DNA of 64,000 nt from positions 7,544,501 through 7,608,500 of the forward strand of contig CM060076.1 of NCBI GenBank assembly GCA_030533445.1, in the 5' to 3' direction. Made by a program: the position numbers and the translations under genes. This DNA comes from Cyprinodon diabolis (taxonomy: Eukaryota > Chordata > Actinopteri > Cyprinodontiformes > Cyprinodontidae). Positions 10,940 to 22,086 of the stretch are shown here, one piece after another. Each line of letters opens with the position of its first letter. Positions within the stretch are counted from its first letter, which is position 1. The notes under the pieces are model-generated. The model made no database searches. It was not told where the DNA came from and was given only the letters and a program-made list of their open reading frames with translations.

Positions 10940-11246
10940 GAACTGGGTCCCTCAAGGTTTTCATGTGCAACATTAACAGCAATCTATTAAACTGCCAGAT
11001 TCTCATCCAGTTGGAATATCTGTGAGGCAACTTGCCAGGAGAGAGAGAAGCAAAAAAATGTCATGTTCTGTATTAGCATCTATGCTACCAATCAATTTAT
11101 GGACAAACTTTATCTCCCCGACAATGGGGACTCCTACAGGACTATTGGAAAAGAGTTTGAAATGCTAAGAATGTTCAAAGCAATAATCAAAAGAAATAGG
11201 TACCATTTTAAAATATCCAATTTTTCACAATTTCTGTAGAATTTGG
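10940..11246. other. No recognised feature
   Basis: Short unassigned stretch between two hAT-type elements. Confidence 0.4.
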
Positions 11247-11893
11247 CTTTATATTAGGGCTGGGCGATATAGAAAAAAAGCTTATTGATAAAAAAAAAAA
11301 TGCATATTGACCAATATCGATAATTGAGAAGATTGTGATTAATCCAGTGTAGCACATATTTTCTGTGCAGCTCTGCCTGGACTTTTTATGATATTGCTAA
11401 ATGATTTAATTTTAATAAAGAACACAAACACAGACTTCCAATTAAATATTTATTTAACCAACTTTTTTAACCATAACAATTGTTTTAAAGAAAAATTACT
11501 TAAGAGACCTGAGTTATGTTATTAAATACTGACAAAGAATAAACTAAAGTGACCAGAAAAGTGACCAAAATAAATATAACAAATAAATAAATAGAATACC
11601 CTATTTGGGTGGGAATAGTACACCACCAGCTTGTGGTAATTAAAAGATTGTAGGACTAGGCTACCATGTAAACTCCACTCAACAAGAACAAAAACCCAAA
11701 TCAACTCACCCTTTAGCCCAGCATTTCTATGGGGTATTTTTTTCTCGCCCCTATTCTTCTAGAGGTGCTACTGGCACCTCGTTATGGTTCAGCTTAGTTT
11801 CCTGCTTTAACCTGAGTTATTACTTTGAAGTTACTGGCCCCTCAGCATTTTTCTCTCAACTGTTAGAACTACGTGGGAAACAGCCCAGAACTG

Positions 11894-11909
11894 AATATAT
11901 ATATGTATA

Positions 11910-11966
<57 letters not shown>

Positions 11967-11969
11967 TTT
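11894..11969. repeat. (AT)n microsatellite followed by T tract
   Basis: About 65 bp of alternating AT with single interruptions, then about 11 T residues, inside the hAT-type element. Confidence 0.9.
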
Positions 11970-12076
11970 CCCCCCCGAAATTCCCGTAGATTCCTCGGAG
12001 GAGAGCCGCGCCGGCGCCTACACAGCTCGTACTCCTGCGGGTGTGAGCGGCTGAGATGATAAAAAAAAAAAAAAGT

Positions 12077-12165
12077 TGGTTGTGTTATCAGACTTCGTTT
12101 TCACTGGTTCCCTACACATTTTACAGATGACTGTGGTTTGTTTTTTGTCCGACTTGCCATGACCG
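12077..12165 (-). pseudogene. BED-type zinc-finger remnant of a hAT transposase
   Basis: On the minus strand a short frame reads VWQYFG, then DKKQTTVICKMC, then KTKSDNTTN. The aromatic start, the CxxC pair and the following Thr/Asn-rich turn match the first half of a BED zinc finger, the DNA-binding domain at the N-terminus of hAT transposases. The His/His half is not visible and the frame soon breaks. It is a relic, not a working gene. Confidence 0.6.
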
Positions 12166-12483
12166 AAGTACTGCCAAACTGCCGAACTACAAAAACCCTT
12201 CTTTGGAACAATTTCCTCTGCCTCTCCTGCTGCGACATCTGCATGTGCTCTGTGTTGTGGTTTGAGAGGGCGGCGCTTGGTGACGGCGTGCCTGGGTCCG
12301 CGATTGTGATTGGTTGGGAGGATGTAGTGACTAGCATAAACCTACATGCTAGGCTACAATGAGAAGGAAGGAAAACTGCGTTTCTTTATCGAACTTTTAT
12401 TGACTCTCTTTTTTTCTATTGCGCCACACGTCTATCGATCGATACATATCGTCATTGAATTATCGCCCAGCGCTAGGTTATAT

Positions 12484-14534
12484 ATATTTAATACATAGCT
12501 AAAACAGAATGTAATAAAAAAGTTAAAGTTATAGAAGTCGAAAGGTTTTGTGTGGTAGAAAATTGTATATGAACATCTGCATTGTGTCATTATAGAAGGT
12601 TATTGACTCTGAAAGAAGGTCAATCACTGAGAGAAAAGGAGTTTTTATTTGGAAAAACACCAATGGACCGGAGACGGAAGCCAGCGGGCTGGATTGCCCC
12701 TGTTCTGCAAAGAAAACGGGGATCAAATGGAAATCAGACAGAAGCTGATCAGTAAAGTTGAGGAGCAGCTGACTTACAAGGTAGTTGTATTAATCCGGGG
12801 AACGTGACAATCAGGGTTTTCAGAGAGCAGCTGGTGCTGTTGGTACGAGCTGATCATTCCTCGCTTGGTTTGAACAACGTTGGAGGGTGGACAGGCAGGT
12901 GTGGCTCAGGCAGGAGAGCAGAGGCAGCGAGGCACTGGAGGATTTCCTTGTTCCAGGAACCAATTCAGGATCTTGATTACTAAGAGAGAGAGACAGATGC
13001 ACAGAGTAAGAAATATGCCTAGATAATAACTGGGAAATTCAGCTAGAAGTCGGTCAGGTACCCTGCTGGAAGCTCCTTATGAAGATCCCTTGATTAGCGG
13101 AGATGAAAACACCTGCAAACCACACCCTGCAGAGAGGAAGAGAGAAAGACCCACGCCAACACAACCTGCATTTATAACCATAAGTATGACACATTGGTCT
13201 GTTTTGACAAATCTGTCGTTTATGTAATACTAAAGTAGTTGAACCATACCTCACCTACAAAAGGTTGCTAATATTTACCTTTTTTTTATGTAAACAACAA
13301 AAAATTTGAAACTCTGCTAGACAGAGAGAATGATGTGTGATTTTCCTTCCCTTCTCTCAAAAGGAGATCTGTGCATTGCATACAAATGTAAGCATTGATC
13401 TATGAACTGCCTGGTCTCCCTTTTTACTATAGAGTCTATTTTTCCCTTAATTATAAAGTACTTGCTTTCAGAAACCAATCGAGATCATTCATATGAAAGT
13501 CATAATTGATCTTCAGATACCCTATATTTGAGACAGACAAGAGTCTACTTATTAAATTTTAGACGAATATTCAGCTTTTAGTTTGATGTTGGGTTGAAAA
13601 ATGTTTTTACTGCATTTCAAACAAGATGGAATAATATAACTTTATACTTAAAAGCCTTTTTTTTGTTTTAAAGTAACTTAAAATACAAAAATAGAATTAA
13701 AAAAAATTGTCTGGAAGGAAAATTTAGGATGAACATTTCATCCAGACTGAAAGACAGGCCAACTCTCTTACCCTGATTATTCAGGATCTCCCCACACCGT
13801 CTTCCTACTTTCTCAATGGTCATCTGTGAGTATAAAGCCTCACAGGGTCAGTTAAACACACTGCCGCTCTTCCATTTATTAATTAAATGACTATACTTTA
13901 CAACCTCCCCTAACCTGAAGAGGAAGCACTTGATTGGAAGCAGGACCAGGGGCTAAACATTATATTAAAAATTTTCTGGCACTTTGTTAAAGTGGTATGA
14001 ATTAAAATGTGATTAAAACTCGTTATCAATTCAGGGAATGTTTTCATTAAGCATTAAAAAGCAGGTACTGCTTTGTGAGGTACAGGAAAAACTCTTAAGG
14101 TAAGTCACTGGGCAGTTTGAAAATGGCAGAGCTGCTGCATCCCAGGCCACTGCAGCAGCAGTTTACCAGGATGGGGCATGTGTTGTTTTTTTGTGAAGGC
14201 ACAAAAGAAAAGAATAACACAATAATAAAATAAGTGCAATATTTTATCATTAAAAACTATATATTGACTGAAACAAAGAGCCACTTTTATCTTTGAATCT
14301 GCTAGTTGTAAACCCTGGTTTTTGGCAGATCAATACTGTGATTCTACCTTATGAAGCTAAAAGTATAATACCTTTTATTTTTTTTTATTATTAAGGTTAA
14401 TCTGTAAAGGTAGAAATTAAATACAGTATGTCTAAGCAAATAATCTAATATATTTGTAGTCCAGGACACTTAACAAAAGCAGTCACCCTTGTTGGCCCGT
14501 ATCTGGAATGTCCACTACAGAAAGCCGTACATTT
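12484..14534. other. No recognised gene; possible old LTR-like fragment
   Basis: The part from about 12590 to 13260 has the GA-rich, CAG-rich look of the solo LTRs elsewhere in the window, with a minus-strand TATAAATG near 13170, but no ends or duplication were found. The rest (13260-14534) is AT-rich with nothing recognised. Confidence 0.3.
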
Positions 14535-14539
14535 ATACA

Positions 14540-15252
14540 TGTCATGATGGGTTTTAGTTGCTTAACCCACATGCAGAACACAACGGAGGCTGGGTAAAAG
14601 GTTTAACAGAGTTTATGGAATGTGCAATAATACAAGTTAAGTACAGGATCTTGAACTGGTCCGGGCTGGTTCACTGAGGTCTGCAGAGATGATAGTTTGA
14701 TTAGAAAGGCAGGCAGATGAGCATGAGTCCTTAGATAATTCAGAATTCTACCTTGACAGAATCCGGGCTTCTCTTTGAGAGAGGAGGAACCGTTGGGTCC
14801 AAAGACTGTTTGTTCAGCAGAGTACACGAGCAGCTGCAGCGTCTAGCTTCTCACTTTGAATGGCAGACCTTGATTAGAGTTTCAGCTCTTCACTAAGAGC
14901 AGCAGGAGAATCCACATAGGAATCTTCAGGTTTGGCTCACCAGGGCAGATTGGCAGGTTAAGCTCATCCAGAGCTTCCGGCTAAAGACAGGTTTCCTGAG
15001 AGACAAAAACAGAAGAGAGTTAGAATCAGATCTCTCTCTAGAGACAACTAAGATTCTTATCAGTTTCGAAGGCTCAGGTCGCTAACCAAACTAAGGTCAA
15101 CACTGCGGCGTCGAAGCAAGGTCTGGCAGCTGGTTATAAAGGGCTGGTCTCCTGATGAGTAGATGCGTCTCAGGTGTGCTGGAAGACTCCAGCTCCAGGA
15201 GACCCACGGCGCACTCTGCTGGAGGAAGGTGGTACAGCTCCAGATCCCAACA
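14540..15252 (-). repeat. 3' LTR of the chromovirus
   Basis: 713 bp, beginning TGTTGGGATCTGGAGC and ending CATGACA on the minus strand. The polypurine tract adjoins it at 15256-15265. Confidence 0.92.
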
Positions 15253-15694
15253 GTACCCCCCTCTCAACGACTGCTCTTGGCGGTCCAGAAGATGTCGACG
15301 GGAGGGAGCTCTCATATTCCTCGATCAGGGACGGATCGAGGATATAAGAGCCAGGAACCCATGTGCGGTCCTCCGGACCGTAGCCTTCCCAATCGACGAG
15401 GTACTGCCAACCGCGACCTCGCCGACGGGAGTCCACGATCCGGTGGACGGTGAAAGCAGGATGTCCATCGATGTCCCGGGCGGGTGGAGGGGAGTCGGAT
15501 GGAGGGCACAGGGGGCTAGAAACAACTGGTTTCATCTGGGAGACATGGAACGTGGGATGGATGCGGAGACTCGGAGGAAGGTGTAAACGTACAGCAGAGG
15601 GGTTGATGATGTGGGCAACCTTGTAAGGACCAATGAACCGGGGGGACAGCTTTCGAGACATACCCTTGAGGGGAATGTCTCGTGTAGAGAGCCA
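15170..15694 (-). pseudogene. Chromodomain end of chromovirus pol
   Basis: This continues the integrase frame after one in-frame stop (TAA just before 15694). The start of the 163-residue open part from Met at 15661 reads [10 protein letters not shown], the SH3-like end of gypsy integrases. A chromodomain follows at residues 69-118 with the aromatic cage pattern YLVDWEGY and DRTWVP. Chromodomains bind modified histone tails and steer integration into heterochromatin in this group. The frame runs through the polypurine tract into the 3' LTR and stops at 15170. Confidence 0.8.
15256..15265 (-). promoter_or_regulatory. Polypurine tract
   Basis: GAGAGGGGGG on the minus strand, three nucleotides before the 3' LTR, is in the place where plus-strand DNA synthesis is primed. 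Confidence 0.75.
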
Positions 15695-16399
15695 TTACTC
15701 TTGGCCAATGGAGTAGTCAGGGGCCGGGCGTCTCTTGGAGTCAGCAAAATGTTTAGTTGAGACAGAAGAACGGTTGAGGGTGGCGATGGTGTCCTTCCAG
15801 ACCCTCTGACAACGATGGATGTGCTGATGGACTGAACGGACCGAAATCTCTCTCTCGTCTGCAAGGAAAAGTGGAGGCTGATAACCGAGAGATACCTGAA
15901 ACGGGGATAAACCAGTGGAAGCTGACTTGAGTGAGTTGTGGGCGTATTCGATCCAGGTCAGGTACTGACTCCAGTCGGTGGGGTTGTTTGAGGTCAGGCA
16001 GCGGAGAGTGGACTCTAGTTGCTGATTCATTCTCTCCGTCTGCCCGTTAGACTGTGGATGATAACCAGAGGTTAGAGAGGACTTACAGTTTAAAGCTGAA
16101 CAGAAGGCTTTCCAGACTTGAGAAATGAACTGTGGGCCGCGGTCAGAGAGAATTTCCTGTGGGATGCCATGGAGCCGGAAAACATGCTTCACCAGAAGCT
16201 GTGCCGTCTGGAAAGCCGTGGGAGGTTTTCTGAGGGGAATTAAATGACAAGACTTGGAGAAACGGTCGACTATGGTTAAAATGGTGGACATACCTCTGGA
16301 AATCGGGAGACCAGTGACAAAATCTACGGCAATATGAGACCAGGGACGGGTAGGAACAGGTAGTGGATGCAGCAGGCCAGAAGGTGGTTGGTGAGAGGT
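15695..16399 (-). pseudogene. Integrase core of chromovirus pol
   Basis: The open frame is in the same phase as the upstream reverse transcriptase ORF but cut off from it by a TAA at 16400-16402. Counted from the Met at 16291, the catalytic triad is D9 (TIVDRFSK), D50 (LSDRGPQF) and E86 (GQTERMNQ), the D,D35E spacing of retroviral-type integrases. A second TAA at 15695 separates it from the chromodomain part. Without the stops it would be one protein. Confidence 0.85.
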
Positions 16400-17932
16400 T
16401 TAGTTTCTGGCGCAGATGGGACATGCCAAAACATACTCCTTTAAGTCCTTGTGTAAGGATGACCACCAGAAACGTCTTGTAATCAGGGCTATTGTTCTGC
16501 TCACTCCAGGATGGGTGGAAAATTTAGCTGCATACATCCACTGGATCAGGCGGGATCTGACAGAAGAAGGAACATAGGTTTTATTTGGAGGGCCGTTACC
16601 TGGGTCAGGTTCAGAGGCAAGGTCAGAGTTGATGAGATCAGTGATCTCCCAGGTAACAACTCCTACAGTACAGGAGGCAGGAAGAACAGGCTCGGGCGTC
16701 TCAGGTTGATCAGCAGAGTAAAGACGAGAGAGAGAATCGGGCTTGACGTTCTTGGAACCAGGTGTGTAAGAGATTATGAGATTGAATCGGGAGAAGAACA
16801 ATGACCATCTAGAATGACGTGGGTTAGCTTGTTTGGCGGATTGGAGATAGGCCAGGTTTTTATGGTCTGTCCAGACCAAAACTGGATGTTCGGCCCCCTC
16901 GAGCCAGTGTCTCCACTCCTCCAAGGCGAGTTTGATGGCTAGAAGTTCACGATTTCCGACATCATAGTTTTGCTCCGCTGGTGAGAGTCTACGAGAAAAA
17001 AAGGCACAGGGGTGAATCTTTTGGTCTGAGTCAAGTTGCTGAGATAAAACAGCTCCAACACCGGAGTCTGAGGCATCCACCTCTAAGATAAATTGTTTAG
17101 AGGGATCTGGCTGGATCAGAATGGGAGCTCTAGAAAACAGGGTTTTTAATTTTTCAAAAGCTTTTTGAGCTTCAGGTGTCCATTGAAAAGTCTTCTTAAC
17201 CGAAGTCAGGGTTGTGAGAGGTAGAGCTGTTTGACTGTAATTTCTTATGAAGCGTCTGTAAAAGTTTGCAAAACCAAGGAACCTCTGAAGCTGTTTGCGG
17301 TTTTCAGGTGTCGGCCAGTCAAGAACTGCCTTTATCTTGTCTTCGGATGGCTTAACCTGCCCGCCCTCGAGCACAAACCCTAAAAAAGTGACAGATGGTT
17401 GGTGAAATTCACATTTTTCTGCCTTCACAAAGAGCTTGTTTTCCAAAAGTCTCTGAAGGACCAGACGGACATGTTTCTTATGCTCAGATAGGTTCTTGGA
17501 GTAGATCAAAATGTCGTCAATGTACACAAACACGAATATATTCAAAAACTCTCTGAGGACATCATTGACTAGAGCTTGAAAACAGGCTGGAGCGTTTGTG
17601 AGACCAAAAGGCATGACCAAGTACTCAAATTGGCCTAAGGGGGTCTTAAAGGCTGTCTTCCATCCGTCTCCTTCTCTTATCCTAAGAAGGTGATAAGCAT
17701 TTCTCAAATCGAGCTTGGTGAAGACTGTTGCACCCTGAACAGGTTCAAATGCTGATGCCAGTAATGGTAGTGGGTACTTATTTTTGACGGTTATCTGGTT
17801 AAGACCTCTGTAATCTATACAGGGTCGTAGGGAACCATCCTTTTTGCCCATAAAAAAGAAACCAGCACCAAGAGGAGATGAAGATGGGTGGATTATCCCA
17901 GCAGCCAGAGACTCATTAATATATTTCTCCAT
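16400..17932 (-). pseudogene. Reverse transcriptase, RNase H and integrase zinc finger of chromovirus pol
   Basis: This is a 510-residue open stretch. The reverse transcriptase has LDLRNAY (residues 74-80), MPFGLTNAP (107-115) and the catalytic YIDD (137-140). RNase H follows with D286 (EVDASDSG), E329 (NRELLAIK) and D356 (TDHKNL). The C-terminal part holds the HHCC zinc finger of integrase, ending CPICARN. A TAA then interrupts the protein, and a frameshift near 17900-17930 cuts it from the protease part. All active-site residues are kept, in line with recent decay. Confidence 0.92.
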
Positions 17933-18473
17933 GGTCTCACGTTCAGGCTTAGAGATGTTAGTCTACTGCTGGGCATAGGAGCTCCTGGTAATAATTCAAT
18001 GGCACAATCATATGCTCTGTGAGGTGGAAGAGACTTAGCACTGACCTTACTGAAGACTGGTGCCAGATCATGATACTCGGAAGGAACAGAAGTACCTCTA
18101 GGAAACTGAACAGCGGGAGCTGCAGAACGAAGACATGTCTCGTGACAGGAGGTGGACCAAGACTCAATGTGGCGTTCAGCCCAGTTGATATGGGGATTAT
18201 GCCATTCCAGCCACTCGAATCCAAGCACCAAGGGGGAGCATGGAGAAGGAAAAACAAAAAAGGTTAATGTCTCACAATGATTTCCGGAGATCAAAAGTTC
18301 TAGAGGTTGTGTTTGATGAGTGACTTGATGGAGTTTCTTTCCATCAATAGCGGATACTCTGAGAGGCTTGGATAACGGAACAGTTTCAATCTGTAATTGC
18401 TGGACCAGGTTAGAATCAATGAGGTTACTCTCACATCCGGAGTCAATGAAAGCAGACAGGGTGAGATTCTGTT
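17893..18473 (-). pseudogene. Protease and start of reverse transcriptase of chromovirus pol
   Basis: The retropepsin active site FIDSG is at 18450-18436, and LVLGFEWLEWHNP closes the protease fold further on. The frame enters the first part of the reverse transcriptase before shifting near 17900. Just upstream (18476-18483) an A8/T8 homopolymer marks another frame change: the sequence between it and the gag stop is open in the -1 frame relative to gag, suggesting pol was made by -1 frameshifting and that the homopolymer changed length later. Confidence 0.75.
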
Positions 18474-18543
18474 AGAAAAAAAAGTGTAGCTGGTAACATC
18501 AGATGAGGAGCTTTTTCAGTTTTCAAATGGCCCGTCAGACTCC

Positions 18544-19583
18544 TCAGTTCCTCTGACGGGCCCTGGCTTTTGACTTAGCCGGGCAAGAAGCAATGAAATG
18601 GCCAGTCTCACCACAGTATAGACACAGATTGCCCCTGAATCGTCGTTGTCTTTCCTCAGGGGTTAGCCTTGTGTGTCCAATCTGCATGGGTTCAACTTCT
18701 GCTCCATCTGAGTGAGAGACTTGGACTGGAACAGAAAGAGTCTGGTTTTTAACCTTTGGCTTGGAAACGGGTTCTGTGGATCCAGAAAAAACAGAAGCAT
18801 TATTTAATGCAGGGGTTGACACAGAAAAATTCAGAGTTCTTTATCTAGTGTTGTTTCTAGTTCGGAGCCTGTCATCCAATCTGATGGTTAAACGAATTAA
18901 ATCCTCCAAACTATTTGGTTCGTCGATCGTGGCTAGTTCATCTTAAAATAGGCACTCTTAAGAGCACATTCAATCCATCCAGAGGCTGCGGCTTTGACCT
19001 GGAAGTCGATGGAAAACTCAGCCACTGTGGAATTTCCCTGTCTTAAATTCAGCAGGGCTCGGGAGTCAATAGTTTTATCAGAGTCGTGGTTAAAAACTTG
19101 GGAAAACTCTGAAATAAACTCGGAAAAAGTACAAGTAAAACTGGATTCAGAGGAGAACCTTGCCTCCGCCCATTCAAGGGCTCGTCCAGTGAGTTGAGAA
19201 AGAATGAATGATATTTTCTTTCTATCATTCGGAAAACTGCCAGGAGAATGTTCAAAAAGTAATCGACATTGGAACAAAAATCCCTTACAATCTTTTGGGT
19301 TACCAGAGAATCTTTCAGGCAGGCTGGGACGGAACTCAGGAAATGACGTCACTGCCGGTGACCTTGGAGGCGGAAGTGGATCCGGAACTGGACGTACCGC
19401 TGGCGTGGCGTTAGCATTACCCATGTAACTGGCATATGTTTGTAGCATCTGATTTTTGTGTTCAATTTCAGTATGCAACTCACAGAGGGTATGCGCATGT
19501 CCAAGGATATGAGCGTCCTGTTCCTCAAGCCTCCTACGGAGGTGATCTGCTGGGCTTTGTGTTTGGCCGCAGTGTTCTGTCAT
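18544..19583 (-). pseudogene. gag of chromovirus, with frameshift and premature stop
   Basis: The first open part (to 18933) includes the sushi/PEG10-type capsid motif RFSGNPKDCKGFLFQC and GRALEWAEARF. A single-base frameshift near 18945 and a TAA near 18843 interrupt it. The C-terminal part (18822-18544) ends in a CCHC zinc knuckle, [14 protein letters not shown]. The likely first codon is the ATG at 19583-19581, which is part of the CATGACA end of the 5' LTR, so the frame crosses the LTR border and the primer site. An upstream in-frame ATG at 19619 is also possible. Confidence 0.85.
19566..19576 (-). promoter_or_regulatory. Self-primer binding site
   Basis: AACACTGCGGC on the minus strand starts one nucleotide after the 5' LTR. 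It does not begin TGG as tRNA-primed sites do. It is exactly complementary over 11 nt to GCCGCAGTGTT at 20147-20137, the predicted first bases of the transcript. This is the arrangement known for the self-priming Tf1/sushi lineage. Confidence 0.75.
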
Positions 19584-20290
19584 GATGGGTTTTAGTTGCT
19601 TAGCCCACATGCAGAACACAACGGAGGCTGGGTAAAAGGTTTAACAGAGTTTATTGAATGTGCAATAATACAAGTTAAGTACAGGATCTTGAACTGGTCC
19701 GGGCTGGTTCACTGAAGTCTGCAGAGATGATAGTTTGATTAGAAAGGCAGGCAGATGAGCATGAGTCCTTAGATAATTCAGAATTCTACCTTGACAGAAT
19801 CCGGGCTTCTCTTTGAGAGAGGAGGAACCGTTGGGTCCAAAGACTGTTTGTTTAGCAGAGTACACGAGCAGCTGCAGCGTCTAGCTTCTCACTTTGAATG
19901 GCAGACCTTGATTAGAGTTTCAGCTCTTCACTAAGAGCAGCAGGAGAATCCACATAGGAATCTTCAGGTTTGGCTCACCAGGGCAGATTGGAAGGTTAAG
20001 CTCATCCAGAGCTTCAGGCTAGAGACAGGTTTCCTGAGAGACAAAAACAGAAGAGAGTTAGAATCAGATCTCTCTCTAGAGACAACTAAGATTCTTATCA
20101 GTTTCGAAGGCTCAGGTCGCTAACCAAACTAAGGTCAACACTGCGGCGTAAAAGCGAGGTCTGGCAGCTGGTTATAAAGGGCAGGTCTCCTGATGAGTAG
20201 ATGTGTCTCAGGTGTGCTGGAAGACTCCAGCTCCAGGAGACCCACGGCGCACTCTGCTGGAGGAAGGTGGTACAGCTCCAGATCCCAAAA
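19578..20290 (-). repeat. 5' LTR of the chromovirus
   Basis: 713 bp, starting TGTTGGGATCTGGAGC; the first base pairs at the outer end read TGTT against the partner's CCCAACA with one change. Confidence 0.92.
20137..20178 (-). promoter_or_regulatory. LTR core promoter and predicted transcript start
   Basis: TTTATAA (20178-20172, minus strand) is followed 29 nt later by GCCGCAGTGTT (20147-20137). The start site is inferred from TATA spacing and from complementarity to the primer site. Confidence 0.65.
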
Positions 20291-20295
20291 ATACA

Positions 20296-20681
20296 GAAAA
20301 CTAAATGATGGACTGTAACAGGGCATCAGATGCACAGCTTAGTTATTTGATCATATTAGACATTTTATTAAGATGAGGATAAAGATTAAGTTGAGCTGTA
20401 GGGTATTTCAAGGTGGGCCAGTATCAAACCAGGTATCAGAGCAAACAGTCTGTTAACCAAACAGAAAGTTTGACGTCAAGCTTTGATTGAGACTAAAGCA
20501 GCTAAACAGAGATTTGTAAACCAAGTCGGGAAGTCCGAGAAGCATCCTGGGGTTGAGACTAGGCATGAAAATTATGGATAATACCCTGGAACGAAGACAA
20601 CCATTGAGATCATCTAGCACTGACTAAAGGGACAGTGGAACAAAACTAAGTGAAAAAAACTAAAACATGATAGAGATGAAT
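20296..20681. other. No recognised feature
   Basis: AT-rich spacer between the chromovirus and a solo LTR. Confidence 0.4.
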
Positions 20682-20686
20682 GGAAT

Positions 20687-21570
20687 TATCATAAAACAGG
20701 ACAGAAGGACCCAGTATTCAGGCAAGACAAACAGTAGAAAAGTTTAGAGTCTTTATTAAAACAAAGAGCACAGAGCGCGGAGCAGGGGATCTACAGTGGC
20801 TGCGGGGGGATGTGGGGCACTACCCATCACTGGCACTCTGATTAGGGAAGAAACACAGATAAGTGACCACAATAAACTGACGGAAGATGATTATCCAAGT
20901 GAGTCACTTACCTGGTTTAACAGTTCAGTCCCACACCCAAGAGTGAGGCAGGATCCAGCCAATGGACTGCCAAATGAGATGCGGTAGGAGCTGTCCAGAG
21001 TGTCCCCAATGCAGCAGCCTCTGTGAATAGGCAGAAGTCAGGTCAGGGAAACAGTCCAGAACAGGAGAGATCCAGGAGTCGGTAACCCAGTCGAGGTTCC
21101 AATCAGAACAGGAAAAGACAGATCCAGAATTCCATGAGTCCAACAGCGAGCTCATGTAGAAACGTTTAGACGGAAACAGGCAGGCTCAGTAGTTGAGAAG
21201 CAGAAACAAGACATGGTATCAGGAAAACTACGGAACTTTAAACTAGCTCCCTCCACTGAGCCAAAACAGGAACCAGGCCTGCTCAATGGAAAAGAGCCAG
21301 GACACGATTAGGAAATACCAAGACAAGACAAAAACCCTCTCTAACCACTGGCCTCCAGGAACGGGAACATGAACTATGAAAAAAAGGCAAAGATCTCAAA
21401 CTCAAAAACTAACAAACTCAAACAATGATCTAGCTTGATAGCTTGGCTGAGCAATATATATAAGCAGTAGGAGCAGATGGAAAACATGAATGGTAATTAG
21501 TAACCGGGGAGGGATTGGCAGGTACAGGAAGTGAGCAATTAGGTCAGCTATCAGGGCAGAGAACATGACA
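20687..21570 (-). mobile_element. Solo LTR, GGAAT duplication
   Basis: GGAAT flanks both ends (20682-20686 and 21571-21575). Read on the minus strand it starts TGTCATGTTCTC and ends TATGATA, the last bases having lost the canonical CA. TATATATA (minus, near 21460) precedes GCTAGATCATTGTTTG by about 30 nt. It belongs to the same family as 35708-36559 and 61800-62523, sharing the GGACCCAGTATTC block near the end. Confidence 0.85.
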
Positions 21571-21575
21571 GGAAT

Positions 21576-22084
21576 TAAGTTTAGGTAAGTTATGGAGATC
21601 GAGAAGCAGCTGCAGACCTGACAGATCGAGTGGTATAGTTATGTAAAAGAAAAAAAAGGCAGAATGTTTCTTCTTTCCCTCAGGTCTAAAATTGAATTGA
21701 ATTGAAGTGATCTGGTGATTGCCACATGGAGGGCATCATCGTTATATAAGCCACTCAGTTTTGGTCTAAAATTAACTTTATACAACTGCATTACTAACTC
21801 AACTTTTCATTGAGAAAATAGACAAAAAAACATAGACAAATTAAATAAAGAATTTGTTCATGTTTTAAAAAAATAAAGGCTTAACATTGTGTAATCTATA
21901 TAGATGTTACTTTCAATGTTTAGATGCATGTATTTACTGTGTGCCTATGGGAGACTCCTTTTATTGTACAGGTTGGTGTTGGTTTTTCTTTTCTTCCATC
22001 TCGTTTCTTGCAAGTGTGGAAGATTACTTATAGAAGTTATTATTTATTTTCTGTTTTCTTTTATTCTCTATCTTACTCTCTACA
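21576..22084. other. No recognised feature
   Basis: AT-rich sequence with no frame or repeat boundary that I can support. Confidence 0.4.
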
Positions 22085-22086
22085 TA

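Larger units (their letters stand above)
11255..12475 (-). mobile_element. hAT-type element with degenerate transposase start
   Basis: The left end TAGGGCTGGGCGATA and the right-end complement TAGCGCTGGGCGATA form inverted repeats. The 8-bp flanks are CTTTATAT (11247-11254) and GGTTATAT (12476-12483), 6 of 8 matching. Length is 1221 bp. A minus-strand BED zinc-finger remnant (12077-12165) and a GC-rich stretch near 11995-12050 suggest descent from an autonomous element by internal deletion. Confidence 0.75.
14540..20290 (-). mobile_element. Full-length sushi-like Ty3/gypsy chromovirus, mutated
   Basis: Two 713-bp direct repeats (14540-15252 and 19578-20290) bound the element. A perfect 5-bp target duplication ATACA lies outside (14535-14539 and 20291-20295). 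The order on the minus strand is 5' LTR, self-primer site, gag, protease, reverse transcriptase, RNase H, integrase, chromodomain, polypurine tract, 3' LTR. I count about 13 substitutions and no indels between the LTRs (about 1.8%), so insertion was fairly recent. The gag resembles the sushi-ichi/PEG10 group. Frameshifts and stops in gag and pol make this copy non-autonomous. Confidence 0.93.

Noticed and set aside
15155..15586. 143-codon plus-strand frame
   Set aside because: Antisense to the integrase/chromodomain part of the chromovirus pol.
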